Positions 6,998-14,719 of a stretch of 34,385 bases of DNA are shown here, in pieces (positions within the stretch are counted from its first letter, which is position 1; each line of letters opens with the position of its first letter). Under the pieces are notes generated by a model, which saw only the letters and a list, made by a program, of their open reading frames with translations, was not told the origin of the DNA and made no database searches. Both the position numbers and the translations under genes were made by a program. This DNA comes from Chloroflexota bacterium (GTDB lineage: Bacteria > Chloroflexota > Limnocylindria > Limnocylindrales > CSP1-4), in contig JACVXW010000007.1 in the NCBI GenBank assembly GCA_015661135.1, forward strand, positions 3,062 through 37,446. The letters run 5' to 3'.

Positions 6998-9255
6998 GGG
7001 GTGGTCGTCGCGGCCGCCGAATTCTCAGGGGAGGCGGCGCCGGACGGCACGGGCGTGGTGCTGCCCGGGCCGCTGGTGGCGGCCTCCAGGACCGCCTTGC
7101 GAATCGCGGTCGCGGTGATCCAGACGATCGTGTCCGGCGCGTCGGCAATGCCCGGCTCAACGTACCAGCCGCGGGCATCGGCCCAGTCAACGGCGCCGCC
7201 GGCGAGGCGGTATTGCTCCACGAAGTCGCCGCTCGCCTTGATGAATGCCGCCAGCCGCTCATTTGCCGGGTCATAGCCGTAGATCCGGCCTTCGCGGCGC
7301 ACGGTCCCCGACGTCACGCACGTGTACGAGGCGGCATCCCGGAGAATCGCGTCGGGCAGCGCCGCTGCCGTCCAGCCCGCGGTCGTCCCGGCAACGACGC
7401 GCAGGATCTCGCCCCCGTCGGCGACCCAGATGTCGCCGTCGATGAAGAGGCAGGTGACCTCGTCCACGGGTCGCGGGGTCGTCAGGCGCTTCGCCGGCGC
7501 TGCCGGAAAGCCGCTGCCGTCGGCAGCCGGTGCATAGGCGAGGATCTCCTGCTCGGAGGGATCAACGATGTACAGGTTGTACAGGCCCGCCCCGATATCG
7601 CGGAGGTAGGTGCCGATCGCGCGGAGGTCGTCGCCCCACTCCGCAGAACCGGTGACCTTGACCTTGGTCGTTGTGCCGCGGCCCGTGTCATCCGCCGGGC
7701 GCCAACGCCACAGCACGTTCTTGACGTCAAGGACGAGGAGGTCCGGGCCGCCCACGGCGATGAAGACGGGCGCAGCCTCTGTGGTCCCGGCGGCACGGGT
7801 GCCGTCCCGGAAGATCGCGACCGCCGCGCGTTCGGCCAGGTTGATCCGATAGACGCTGGCGGTCTTCGGATCCAGGACGTAGGGCGCCCCATCGGGGCCA
7901 CGGATCAGCGCCGCCAGGTCCACGCCGGCATCAAGCGGAAAGGTGAAGACGTCCGTCGGGCTGACGTCGACCATGCCGAACAACCGGTCCAGCGCGGCGA
8001 TCGCCTGGTCTCGGAGCGGCACCGTTGTCGCCTTGGCGATGCCGGATTCCTCGGCGAGGTCCAGTTGGGCGAGCGTGTCGGTGAGGAGTCGCTCGGCGGT
8101 CGCCGGCTCGCTCGCAACCAGATCCACGCCCGGCCCGCGGACCCGGTCGAGGTTCGAGCGGGCCTGTTCCAGAGCCAGCTGGCCGACCTCGACCGACGCG
8201 ATCACCGCGCCTGGCGAGGGCCGCCCGTCGAGGAGGGATGCCGCGAGGCCCAGGGACCCGGCGACGGCGACGAGTACCAGGATCGCCACGGCGGCCCGCT
8301 GCTGGGTCTCGCGACGGGCGCTCATCGGGGTGATCCGGCGAGGCCCTGGGGACCGGCTCGGCAGGGCGTCCTGTAGCCGGCCGATCGTCCGGCCGAGGAT
8401 TCCGCCGGCGGCCCGGCGAGCCCGCAGGGCCCCGGCCTGGGCCGCGGCGACGCCGCCGCTGACGGTGTCTGCGAGCGGGATCGGTGAACGGTCCGGCGCC
8501 CCGGCCAGGGGTTCCGCCGGCCGGACGGGCACGAGCGTTCGATTGGCGCGCGTTGCCGAGACCTCGGCTGCCTCCAGGATGATCCCGCCATCGCTGCCGG
8601 TGCCGCCGGCCTCGATGAATCGGCGGTGCAGGTGCTCCATCGCCGGTTGGGGATGGAGGGTGACGAGGGCGTCCTTCAGAGCCTCCGCGCCCAGCCGCGC
8701 AAGGAGGTTGGGTGACACGAGCGCAAGCTGGTCGCCCACCGCGATCTCGCCGCGCCAGACGTCGGGCTCCAGGTCCGGGGTCGGCAGGCCGCGTTCGCGA
8801 TGGGGATCCGGGAGGGTGGACAGGCGAGCGCCGCGGCTGAGGTACGCCTCGGCCGGGCCCACCGTCGCGACATACAGCTCGTGGTCCCGCACGACGGCAA
8901 TGCCGACGCCGATCGGGGCCGCGCCTGAAACGGAGCCGCCAGGCCCGGCGAGACCGGCGCGCTCGCGCGCGTGGCCAAGGCGCTTGTTGGCGGCGAGGAT
9001 CGCCTTGACGAGGCAGACCCGGATGCCGGCCGATTCGTCGTAGTAGTACTCGTGGCGGATGGCGTCGGCGACGAGGCGGGTGGCTTCCCGGGATCGCGGG
9101 CCCGGCACGGTCGATGTCACGAGGAGGTAGAGCTGGCCCTTGGATCGAGCCCGCGAGCCGACCGTCGGCTCCACGACCACGACCGTATCCGGCGAGTCGG
9201 CGAGGCGATCTTGATCGGCGACAGCGCCGAGCTTCATCTGGAGCCGGAGGGCCAT
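6994..9255 (-). CDS. Degenerate PP2C-like domain, single membrane helix, extracytoplasmic beta-rich domain
   Basis: 753 residues. Residues ~1-230 resemble a PPM/PP2C phosphatase scaffold: a VGPAEAYLSRG strand where active enzymes have a GDSR motif, and a final GSDGGIILE strand where active enzymes carry the metal-binding DN. The metal-binding Asp positions I would expect (DGxGG-like, and DN at the end) are not acidic, so catalysis is doubtful. A basic linker leads to one hydrophobic helix (~321-343). The remaining ~410 residues are outside the membrane and rich in short beta strands (for example FIDGDIWVADGGEILRVV), suggesting a beta-propeller-like fold, and the end is Ser/Thr/Pro-rich. It lies 65 bp after dciA and is coupled by GTGA to the rhomboid gene. 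ATG 9255 is preceded by AGAGG. Role unknown; a sensor or scaffold is plausible. Confidence 0.75.
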   Translation of the reverse strand: MALRLQMKLGAVADQDRLADSPDTVVVVEPTVGSRARSKGQLYLLVTSTVPGPRSREATRLVADAIRHEYYYDESAGIRVCLVKAILAANKRLGHARERAGLAGPGGSVSGAAPIGVGIAVVRDHELYVATVGPAEAYLSRGARLSTLPDPHRERGLPTPDLEPDVWRGEIAVGDQLALVSPNLLARLGAEALKDALVTLHPQPAMEHLHRRFIEAGGTGSDGGIILEAAEVSATRANRTLVPVRPAEPLAGAPDRSPIPLADTVSGGVAAAQAGALRARRAAGGILGRTIGRLQDALPSRSPGPRRITPMSARRETQQRAAVAILVLVAVAGSLGLAASLLDGRPSPGAVIASVEVGQLALEQARSNLDRVRGPGVDLVASEPATAERLLTDTLAQLDLAEESGIAKATTVPLRDQAIAALDRLFGMVDVSPTDVFTFPLDAGVDLAALIRGPDGAPYVLDPKTASVYRINLAERAAVAIFRDGTRAAGTTEAAPVFIAVGGPDLLVLDVKNVLWRWRPADDTGRGTTTKVKVTGSAEWGDDLRAIGTYLRDIGAGLYNLYIVDPSEQEILAYAPAADGSGFPAAPAKRLTTPRPVDEVTCLFIDGDIWVADGGEILRVVAGTTAGWTAAALPDAILRDAASYTCVTSGTVRREGRIYGYDPANERLAAFIKASGDFVEQYRLAGGAVDWADARGWYVEPGIADAPDTIVWITATAIRKAVLEAATSGPGSTTPVPSGAASPENSAAATTTP

Positions 9256-9320
9256 GCAAGCCTCTGCCAGGTCTGGGCGGGGTGGCCGGGGCCGGGATTA
9301 TCGCACGAGGGCCGGGGGGT

Positions 9321-9668
9321 TCAGCCCCCCGGAGACGAACCCCGGAAGCGAATCGTGACGCGGATCTCGGTGACGCTCGCGCCGGCCGGGGATGCCCGGA
9401 ACGCGTCCGCCAGTTGGCGGCTGTGGAGTCGCAGCTCCTGAGCCACGATCGGGGCGTCCGCCTCCACGAGCAGAACCGAGCCCTCGATCCGTGTGGCCCG
9501 GCAGGCACCGTGGGCGGCCGGGGCCCGCTCCGCGACGATCGCGTCGAACGTGGCGACGGCGCGAGCCCGGCGGAGCTCGTCGGCCAGGCCCAGGCGAGCC
9601 GCCGCGTCCGGGATCAGGTCGCCGATCCGGGACATCGGGCCGCGCCGGCGTCGGGGCTCCTCGGTCAC
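9321..9668 (-). CDS. dciA: DciA/DUF721 family protein (replicative helicase loader type)
   Basis: A 115-residue basic protein with the DUF721 core: ISPDA-like start (GDLIPDAAARLGL), AVATFDAIV, then EGSVLLVEADAPIVAQELRLHSRQL. DciA proteins are the ancestral operators that help load the replicative DNA helicase; the family is commonly found next to recF and gyrB. The GTG start overlaps the recF stop by 4 bp (GTGA), so translation is coupled. gyrB, often the next gene, does not follow; the PP2C-like gene does. Family assignment rests on pattern and context. Confidence 0.82.
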   Translation of the reverse strand: MTEEPRRRRGPMSRIGDLIPDAAARLGLADELRRARAVATFDAIVAERAPAAHGACRATRIEGSVLLVEADAPIVAQELRLHSRQLADAFRASPAGASVTEIRVTIRFRGSSPGG

Positions 9669-10858
9669 CGTACCGCCGCCAGCGACCCTGCCGCGGCTGC
9701 ACCATCGGCGGCGGTCGGGCCATCCAGCGTGGCGCCCTCGGATGCCGGATCAACCCTCCAGGTGGTGGCGATTCGACGAAGGGCAGGGTCGAGGTCCTCG
9801 AGCGTCGTGGTGGTCACAAACGCCTGCGGGAGCTCGGCAATCCGCCGGACGAGGTGGGCTCGCCGGTCCGGGTCCAGCTCCGAGAAGACGTCGTCCAGGA
9901 GAAGGAGAGGCGGTCGGCCGTCGTGGGCGGTGAGGAGATCCAGCTCCGCGAGCTTGAAGGCCAGGATGGCTGTTCGCTGCTGGCCGCGGGAGGCGAACGT
10001 CGCCAGGTCACGGCCGTCCAGGACGAACGACAGGTCGTCGCGATGCGGGCCCACCAGCGTGGACCCGTTCCATGCCTCCTTGTCCGCCGTCTCGACGAGG
10101 CGCCGGGCCAGGGCCTCGCGGGGTGTCTCCCCGGCCCCGGCGGGTGCGTTCGTCTCGTAGCGCAGCCGCAGGGAGGCCTGGGCGGCCTCCTCAGGCGCGA
10201 TCTCGGCGTGGGCGGCACCCAGGGCCGGTCCGAGCTCGTGGAGCAGCTGGAGGCGGGCAGTCACGATGGCCCCGCCGGCGTCCAGGAACGGCTGGTCCCA
10301 GTAGCGAAGGTCGGCGCGCTCCGCCCGCTCCTCGCGGATTGCCCGGAGCAGCCCGTTGCGCTGCTGGAGGGCGCGGCCGTACGTCGAGAGGGCGGCGGCG
10401 TAGCCGGGCGATCGGCTCGCCGCGATGCGGTCGATGGCCGTCCTCCGGAGCGATGGGGAGCCGGCGACCAGGAGCATCTCCTCCGGCGCGAAGATGACGA
10501 TCCGGAGGACGGCGGCGAGGGTCGCGGGTCGCCGGGCCACGCCGTTCACCCGGATCCGCTTCCGGCCGCCGGCCGTGGCCGTGGGGCTCCCGGGCCGAAC
10601 GAGCGCGATGTCGACGGTATCGGCGCCCACGGTGCCCTCCACCCGAGCCAGGTCCGAGCCCCACCGGATCAGCTCGGTGTCCGTCGTGGTCCGATGCGAG
10701 TGCCCCCAGGCAAGGAGGACGATGGCCTCGAGGAGACTGGTCTTGCCAGCGGCGTTCGGACCCCAGACGAGCTGCGGCCCCGGCCCGAAGGAGGCCTCGA
10801 GCGCGCCGTACCCGCGAAGGTCGGCGAGGCGGATCGACGCGAGCGTGGCGACCCTCAG
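9665..10858 (-). CDS. recF: DNA replication and repair protein RecF, apparent CTG start
   Basis: 397 residues. It shows Walker A GPNAAGKT (~33-40), the RecF motif IFAPEEMLLVAGSPSLRRTA, GPHRDDLSF, the signature SRGQQRT and Walker B LLLDDVFSELD. RecF is an SMC-like ATPase that loads RecA at gaps. Homology begins immediately at (M)RVATLASIRLADLRGYG, where the codon aligned with the initiator Met is CTG at 10858. No ATG, GTG or TTG lies in frame between the dnaN overlap and the Walker A motif; the first conventional start is GTG 10642, inside the conserved domain. The CTG overlaps the dnaN stop (CTGA), the same 4-bp coupling geometry used by its neighbours (GTGA). Confidence 0.93.
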   Translation of the reverse strand: MRVATLASIRLADLRGYGALEASFGPGPQLVWGPNAAGKTSLLEAIVLLAWGHSHRTTTDTELIRWGSDLARVEGTVGADTVDIALVRPGSPTATAGGRKRIRVNGVARRPATLAAVLRIVIFAPEEMLLVAGSPSLRRTAIDRIAASRSPGYAAALSTYGRALQQRNGLLRAIREERAERADLRYWDQPFLDAGGAIVTARLQLLHELGPALGAAHAEIAPEEAAQASLRLRYETNAPAGAGETPREALARRLVETADKEAWNGSTLVGPHRDDLSFVLDGRDLATFASRGQQRTAILAFKLAELDLLTAHDGRPPLLLLDDVFSELDPDRRAHLVRRIAELPQAFVTTTTLEDLDPALRRIATTWRVDPASEGATLDGPTAADGAAAAGSLAAVR

Positions 10859-11973
10859 GAAGTGGTACGGACCGGCATCACGACGTGGACGTACTGGTCG
10901 TCGCCGATCGGCTTGAAGACACCGGGGGCCAGTGGGCCCTGGAGTTCGATGGCGAACTGCTCCGCGCCGACATTCGTCAGGACGTCCGCCAGGTACTTGG
11001 CGTTGAACGCAATGGTGGTCCCGTCGCCTTCCACCACCGCCTCGACCTGGCCAACGTGATCGCCCACCTCGGCATTGGCGCTGACCGTGATCCCGGCCGA
11101 GCCATCCGAGCCGAACTGGAGCTTGACGATGTTGGCGGATTCGTGAGCGATGAGGGCGGCGGGCCGGACGGCACGCAGGAGCTCCTCGCGATCGAGGATC
11201 GCCCGGGTGGTGTGCGCCTTGGGCATGACCGTCTGGTAGTTCGGGAACTGGCCGTCGATGAGTCGGCTGACGATATCCACGCCCTCGAGATGGAAGAGGA
11301 TCTGGTTGCGGGCCTGGGCAAGGACGATCTCGACCGGCTCATCCGTGTCCGACAGGACGCGCATCAGCTCGTTCAGGGCGCGCGCCGGCACGACCACGCT
11401 CGTCTCCGCAACGGCATCGAGAATCGGGATCGTCTTCACCGCGATCCGGTAGTTGTCGGCCGCGGCGAGCGTCAGGCTGTCCCCTTCGAATTTCGCGAGG
11501 ACGCCGGTGAGGATGGGGCGGGCTTCGTCCGTGGCCGCCGCGAAGGCTGTCTCGCCGAGCGCCTGGCGGAGGACGTTCTGGGCAATCCTCGTGGTGGGTC
11601 GTTCGCCGGTTGCCTGGATGGCCGGGAACTCATCCGCGTCAATCCCCTTGATGTGCGACTCGAACCGGCCGCAACGGATATCCAGCGTCTCGTTCGTCCC
11701 GAGCTCGAGGTCGATGCGATCCCCACCCTGGAGGGAGTTCACCAGGTCCGTCAGAAGCTTTGCCGGCACCGTCGTGGCGCCGTCCGATTCGATCTTGCCG
11801 GGTACCCAGTAGGTGATCCCGATCTCGAGATTGGTGGCGGTTAACTTGAGGCCGGCGTCCTCCGTGCGGAGCAGGACGTTGGCAAGCACGGGTAGCGTGC
11901 TGCGCGCAGAGACGGCGCGACTGACCACGGACAGGCCGCGCGCCAGGTTCTCCTGCATGACCGAAAGCTTCAC
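10855..11973 (-). CDS. dnaN: DNA polymerase III beta sliding clamp
   Basis: A full-length clamp (372 residues) starting MKLSVMQENLARGLSVVSRA and ending VHVVMPVRTTS, close to the family C-terminus (MPVR-L type). Internal clamp motifs include ALGETAFAAATDEARPILTGV and GQFPNYQTVMP. The clamp encircles DNA and tethers polymerase III. The GTG start has GGAG about 10 nt upstream. It is downstream of dnaA across the presumed origin and is coupled to recF by a 4-bp overlap. Confidence 0.98.
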   Translation of the reverse strand: MKLSVMQENLARGLSVVSRAVSARSTLPVLANVLLRTEDAGLKLTATNLEIGITYWVPGKIESDGATTVPAKLLTDLVNSLQGGDRIDLELGTNETLDIRCGRFESHIKGIDADEFPAIQATGERPTTRIAQNVLRQALGETAFAAATDEARPILTGVLAKFEGDSLTLAAADNYRIAVKTIPILDAVAETSVVVPARALNELMRVLSDTDEPVEIVLAQARNQILFHLEGVDIVSRLIDGQFPNYQTVMPKAHTTRAILDREELLRAVRPAALIAHESANIVKLQFGSDGSAGITVSANAEVGDHVGQVEAVVEGDGTTIAFNAKYLADVLTNVGAEQFAIELQGPLAPGVFKPIGDDQYVHVVMPVRTTS

Positions 11974-12311
11974 GTCGATTCCACTCCACAGCGGGTGCGT
12001 TGACGGGCGAGTCTGATGGTACGGGCGCGCGACATGGTCGGATGGGCGGGGGCGCGCTCGCGGGCGCCATCCCGGGGGGCGCTACCGATCGAGCCGCCGC
12101 GTCCGGGCGGGGCGTTCGGGCCCCGGTCCGGCCGTCCGGTTCACTGTGTATCTTCCTCCATTCTCAACGACTCGTCATCATCGTCATCATGCTGTTGATA
12201 CGGTGGACGGCCATGCTCGATCCTGTTCGTCTTGACCGTGGGTGACCCGGCCCGCCGGTGTGGAATTCGCGTCCCCGGCCCCAGCTCGTCGGTGCATCGC
12301 CAGGGACCGGC

Positions 12312-12320
12312 TGTGGATGG
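12312..12320 (-). promoter_or_regulatory. DnaA-box-like nonamer CCATCCACA
   Basis: Reads TGTGGATGG on the plus strand; it matches the TTATCCACA consensus at 7 of 9 positions, including the TCCACA core. It lies inside the candidate origin. Confidence 0.45.
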
Positions 12321-12435
12321 CGCACGGACCCTCGCGTTCCGGCCGCCACAGCGTCCACGCTCGGGGACCGTCAGCGCACGCCCGGCCTCCCCCCGGGCCG
12401 CTCTCAACGGCGCTTCCCCACTGCCACCGCCGCGG

Positions 12436-12444
12436 TTGTCCACC
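12436..12444 (+). promoter_or_regulatory. DnaA-box-like nonamer TTGTCCACC
   Basis: Matches the high-GC variant TTGTCCACA at 8 of 9 positions and lies 34 bp from the dnaA stop codon. Confidence 0.5.
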
Positions 12445-12478
12445 ACCACCGACTCCGGTGGAGGGCGGGTAGCCGGCC

Positions 12479-13813
12479 TCAGTCGCAGGCGTGGAGGACC
12501 GTCGAGTGGTCTCGCCCGCCGAGCTCCGCGCCGATCCGGAGGAGTGAGACGTCCGTCTCCGCGCGCATGAGGAACATCGCGATCTGGCGCGGCACCACGA
12601 TGACCTTGTCCCGCTTCTGGCCCTTGAGGGCGTCCAGGCCCACGCCGTAGTAGTCCGACACGGCCTTGACGATCCGTTCCGGGGTGATCTGGCGCTTCTT
12701 GGGGTTGTACAGGACGTTCGACAGGACCGCCTGGGCCAGCTCGATCGAGATCGGCATGGCACCCATCGACGCGTAGGCGACGATGCGGTTGAGCGCACCC
12801 TCGAGCTCGCGGATGTTGCTGACGACCTTGCGGGCGATGAACTCGATGACGTCCGAGGTGATCGGCACCCCGCCCTCCTCGGCCTTGGCCCGGAGGATCG
12901 CGATCCTGGTCTCGAGGTCCGGGGCGGTGAGGTCGGCGATCAGACCCCACTCGAAGCGGCTCCGAAGCCGCTCCTCGAGGGTCAGGATCGCCTTCGGCGG
13001 GCGGTCGGACGACAGCACGATCTGCTTGCCATCTTCGTGGATCGCGTTGAACGTGTGGAAGAACTCCTCCTGGGTCCGCTCCTTGTCCGCGATGAACTGG
13101 ATGTCGTCGATGAGGAGGAGGTCGATCCGCCGGTAGCGGGCCCGGAACTCGTCGATCTTGCCCTGCTGGATCGACGTGATGAACTCGTTGGTGAACTTCT
13201 CCGACGTGGCGTAGACGACCCGCTTCCGCGGAAACTTGGCCGCGACCTGGTTCCCGATGGCGTGCATCAGGTGGGTCTTGCCCAGGCCGACCCCGCCGTA
13301 CAGGAAGAGCGGGTTGTAGGCGTGGCCGGGACGCTCGGCCACGGACAGGCTGGCGGCGTGGGCGAGGCGGTTGGCCGAGCCGACGATGAAGTTGGCGAAC
13401 GTGTAGCGGGCGTTGATGTTCGTCGAGCCGCCGTCCCCGCCGACCCGGGTGGCCTCCACCCGGACGTGCTGCGAGCTAGGTGTGGCGACCGGCCGTTCGG
13501 GCAGGGTCGCCTGCGCCTCGGCTTCGGCTGCCTCGGCGGCCACCTCCGGGCTCGTCCCGACGACGAAGTCCACGAGGACGCTGTAGCCGACGATCCGCGC
13601 GAGCGTCTGGGAGATCAGCGATCGATACCGAGTCTCCAGCCAGTCCTTCGCGAATGCGTTCGGGACGGCGATCCGAAAGCGGTTGTCGTCGACATCCACG
13701 AGCGTGGTGTCACGCAGCCAGGTCTCGAAGTTCGCCGGGGAGAGCGACACCTGGAGCTCCCCGAGGGCAGCGCGCCAGACCTGCTTCGCGTCCATTCGTC
13801 GATGACGGCTCAC
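12479..13813 (-). CDS. dnaA: Chromosomal replication initiator DnaA, C-terminally short
   Basis: 444 residues. Domain I is VWRAALGELQVSLSPANFETW, a low-complexity Ala/Glu linker spans ~90-135, Walker A is GGVGLGKT (~173-180), Walker B is LLLIDDIQF (~232-240), and the DNA-binding domain carries the signature GGRDHSTVLHAC. The protein stops one residue after that signature (HACD then TGA). Typical DnaA continues for roughly 20-26 residues in a final helix. The DNA after the stop does not restore such a helix in another frame. Start is either GTG 13813 or ATG 13795 (MDAKQVW), the second fitting family N-termini better; neither has a clear Shine-Dalgarno. Promoter at 13976-14004. Confidence 0.95.
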   Translation of the reverse strand: MSRHRRMDAKQVWRAALGELQVSLSPANFETWLRDTTLVDVDDNRFRIAVPNAFAKDWLETRYRSLISQTLARIVGYSVLVDFVVGTSPEVAAEAAEAEAQATLPERPVATPSSQHVRVEATRVGGDGGSTNINARYTFANFIVGSANRLAHAASLSVAERPGHAYNPLFLYGGVGLGKTHLMHAIGNQVAAKFPRKRVVYATSEKFTNEFITSIQQGKIDEFRARYRRIDLLLIDDIQFIADKERTQEEFFHTFNAIHEDGKQIVLSSDRPPKAILTLEERLRSRFEWGLIADLTAPDLETRIAILRAKAEEGGVPITSDVIEFIARKVVSNIRELEGALNRIVAYASMGAMPISIELAQAVLSNVLYNPKKRQITPERIVKAVSDYYGVGLDALKGQKRDKVIVVPRQIAMFLMRAETDVSLLRIGAELGGRDHSTVLHACD

Positions 13814-13975
13814 TGTGGGAGGGGCTGTATGGATGGGCGGCCGGAACGGAAATCGCGGGTGTCGTCGCGCCGGGACCGCCGGGGAGCTGGGTCGAGTCGA
13901 GGAGCGGCTGGGAGGGTCTGCCTCACCCCTCGAGCCGGGTCTCTTGCGGGCTGACCGAGGTGCCGAGGGTCACGA

Positions 13976-14004
13976 AAGATAGCACCGCGCACCGGGCCTC
14001 GCAA
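13976..14004 (-). promoter_or_regulatory. Predicted sigma70-type promoter for dnaA
   Basis: Minus strand: -35 TTGCGA (13999-14004), 17-bp spacer, -10 TATCTT (13976-13981). A transcript would start near 13969, leaving a leader of roughly 155-175 nt before dnaA. I see no gene in 13814-14109, the interval holding this promoter. Confidence 0.6.
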
Positions 14005-14013
14005 GGTAATTCT

Positions 14014-14036
14014 GCGATACTCCATGGGAGTATCGC
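14014..14036. repeat. Perfect dyad, 10-bp arms with 3-bp centre, between dnaA and rpmH promoters
   Basis: Left arm GCGATACTCC (14014-14023), centre ATG, right arm GGAGTATCGC (14027-14036). It lies 9 bp upstream of the dnaA -35 element and 34 bp upstream of the rpmH -35 element. It has no T-tract and is far from any gene end, so it looks like an operator for a dimeric regulator rather than a terminator. It does not match the parS consensus. Confidence 0.6.
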
Positions 14037-14070
14037 CCCCAGGGTGCCTGCTGCCGCCGCTCCCGCGCGT

Positions 14071-14100
14071 TTGACACCCCTTCTCGCCCGGACCTATCAT
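14071..14100 (+). promoter_or_regulatory. Predicted sigma70-type promoter for rpmH operon
   Basis: -35 TTGACA (14071-14076), 18-bp spacer, -10 TATCAT (14095-14100). The -35 is a perfect consensus. The transcript would start close to the ATG at 14110, suggesting a leaderless or nearly leaderless mRNA for the leader ORF. Confidence 0.75.
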
Positions 14101-14109
14101 CCCCCGGAC

Positions 14110-14220
14110 ATGAACGCGCCAACGCGCCGATGGGCGCACGGCGCGTTTGCGTGCCTTCAGGGGTTCACCACCGACTCGACCCCGAGGCCCGATGAAGAGG
14201 GATCCGCGAAACCCCGATGA
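14110..14220 (+). CDS. Putative 36-codon leader ORF coupled to rpmH
   Basis: ATG 14110 lies 9 nt after the -10 TATCAT. The frame encodes 36 residues ([18 protein letters not shown]...) and ends in a TGA that overlaps the rpmH ATG (ATGA). The peptide has no recognised family. Its first codons contain a tandem AACGCGCC (14113-14120 and 14121-14128) whose reverse complement GGCGCGTT follows at 14140-14147. Either copy could pair with the third element, as in an attenuator. It may be a regulatory leader peptide for L34/RnpA synthesis; equally the region could be simply a structured 5' UTR. No protein homology is claimed. Confidence 0.4.
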   Translation: MNAPTRRWAHGAFACLQGFTTDSTPRPDEEGSAKPR

Positions 14221-14351
14221 AGCAGACCTACCAGCCCAAGAAGCGACATCGTGCCAAGGAGCACGGCTTCCGCGCCCGGATGAAATCCACGGGCGGCCGC
14301 CGCGTTCTCGCCGCACGACGAGCACGCGGCCGGAAGCGCCTGACGGTCTGA
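14217..14351 (+). CDS. rpmH: 50S ribosomal protein L34
   Basis: 44 residues: [20 protein letters not shown], then [20 protein letters not shown] and RLTV. This is the standard L34 pattern (MKxTYQPxxRxRxxxHGFRxRM...GRxVLxxRRxKGRxxLxx) and usual length. L34 is a small basic protein of the large ribosomal subunit. The ATG overlaps the stop of the 36-codon leader ORF. rnpA follows after 32 bp, the near-universal rpmH-rnpA arrangement. Confidence 0.98.
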   Translation: MKQTYQPKKRHRAKEHGFRARMKSTGGRRVLAARRARGRKRLTV

Positions 14352-14383
14352 CGGACGGTCGCGGCCGGCATCAGCCGCGTCTG

Positions 14384-14719
14384 GTGATGCTCTCGCGCCC
14401 GCAGGACTTCGCGGCGCTTCAGGAGCGTGGGACGATGCGATCCCACCCCATCCTCGCCGCACGGATCGCTCGAACGGACCTCGAGACCACGCGGTTCGGG
14501 TTCGCGACCGGCCGGGCACTCGGCTCGGCGGTCGTCCGGAATCGCATTCGGCGACGACTTCGCGAGGAACTGAGGGTGATGGCACCGATGTTTCAGCCGG
14601 GCTGGGACATCCTGTTGATCGCCCGGCCGGCGATCGTGGATGCCGGGCAGGACACACTGGCGGCGGCGCTCCGCCGGCTGCTCAGCCGGGACGGCGTCCT
14701 TGGAGGAAGCGAATCTTGA
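14384..14719 (+). CDS. rnpA: Ribonuclease P protein component
   Basis: About 111 residues from GTG 14384 (ATG 14387 equally possible). It begins LSRPQDFAALQERG, has the central FGFATGRALGSAVVRNRIRR with the RNR RNA-binding motif, and continues RRRLREELR and WDILLIARPA. It binds the RNase P RNA and helps process tRNA and tmRNA 5' ends. The frame is open much further upstream, but that part overlaps rpmH and is not RnpA-like. The stop overlaps the yidD TTG start (TTGA). Confidence 0.96.
   Translation: MMLSRPQDFAALQERGTMRSHPILAARIARTDLETTRFGFATGRALGSAVVRNRIRRRLREELRVMAPMFQPGWDILLIARPAIVDAGQDTLAAALRRLLSRDGVLGGSES

Larger units (their letters stand above)
11974..12478. other. Candidate replication origin (oriC) between dnaA and dnaN
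   Basis: About 505 bp without a convincing gene, lying between the 3' end of dnaA and the start of dnaN, the usual oriC position. It holds DnaA-box-like nonamers (12312-12320, 12436-12444; weaker CCACC/CCACG variants near 12196 and 12351). A locally AT-richer stretch at about 12140-12235 includes a run of TCA/TCG triplets and could be the unwinding element. The boxes are few and degenerate, so the call rests mainly on position. Reading frames across this interval look like shadows. Confidence 0.55.

Noticed and set aside
12170-12192. TCA/TCG triplet run as a DnaA-trio element
   Set aside because: Triplet orientation does not fit the described DnaA-trio pattern; it is kept only as an AT-richer stretch.
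12141-12950. Frames crossing the origin and the dnaA 3' end
   Set aside because: No DnaA-like or other family features; they do not extend DnaA beyond its stop.
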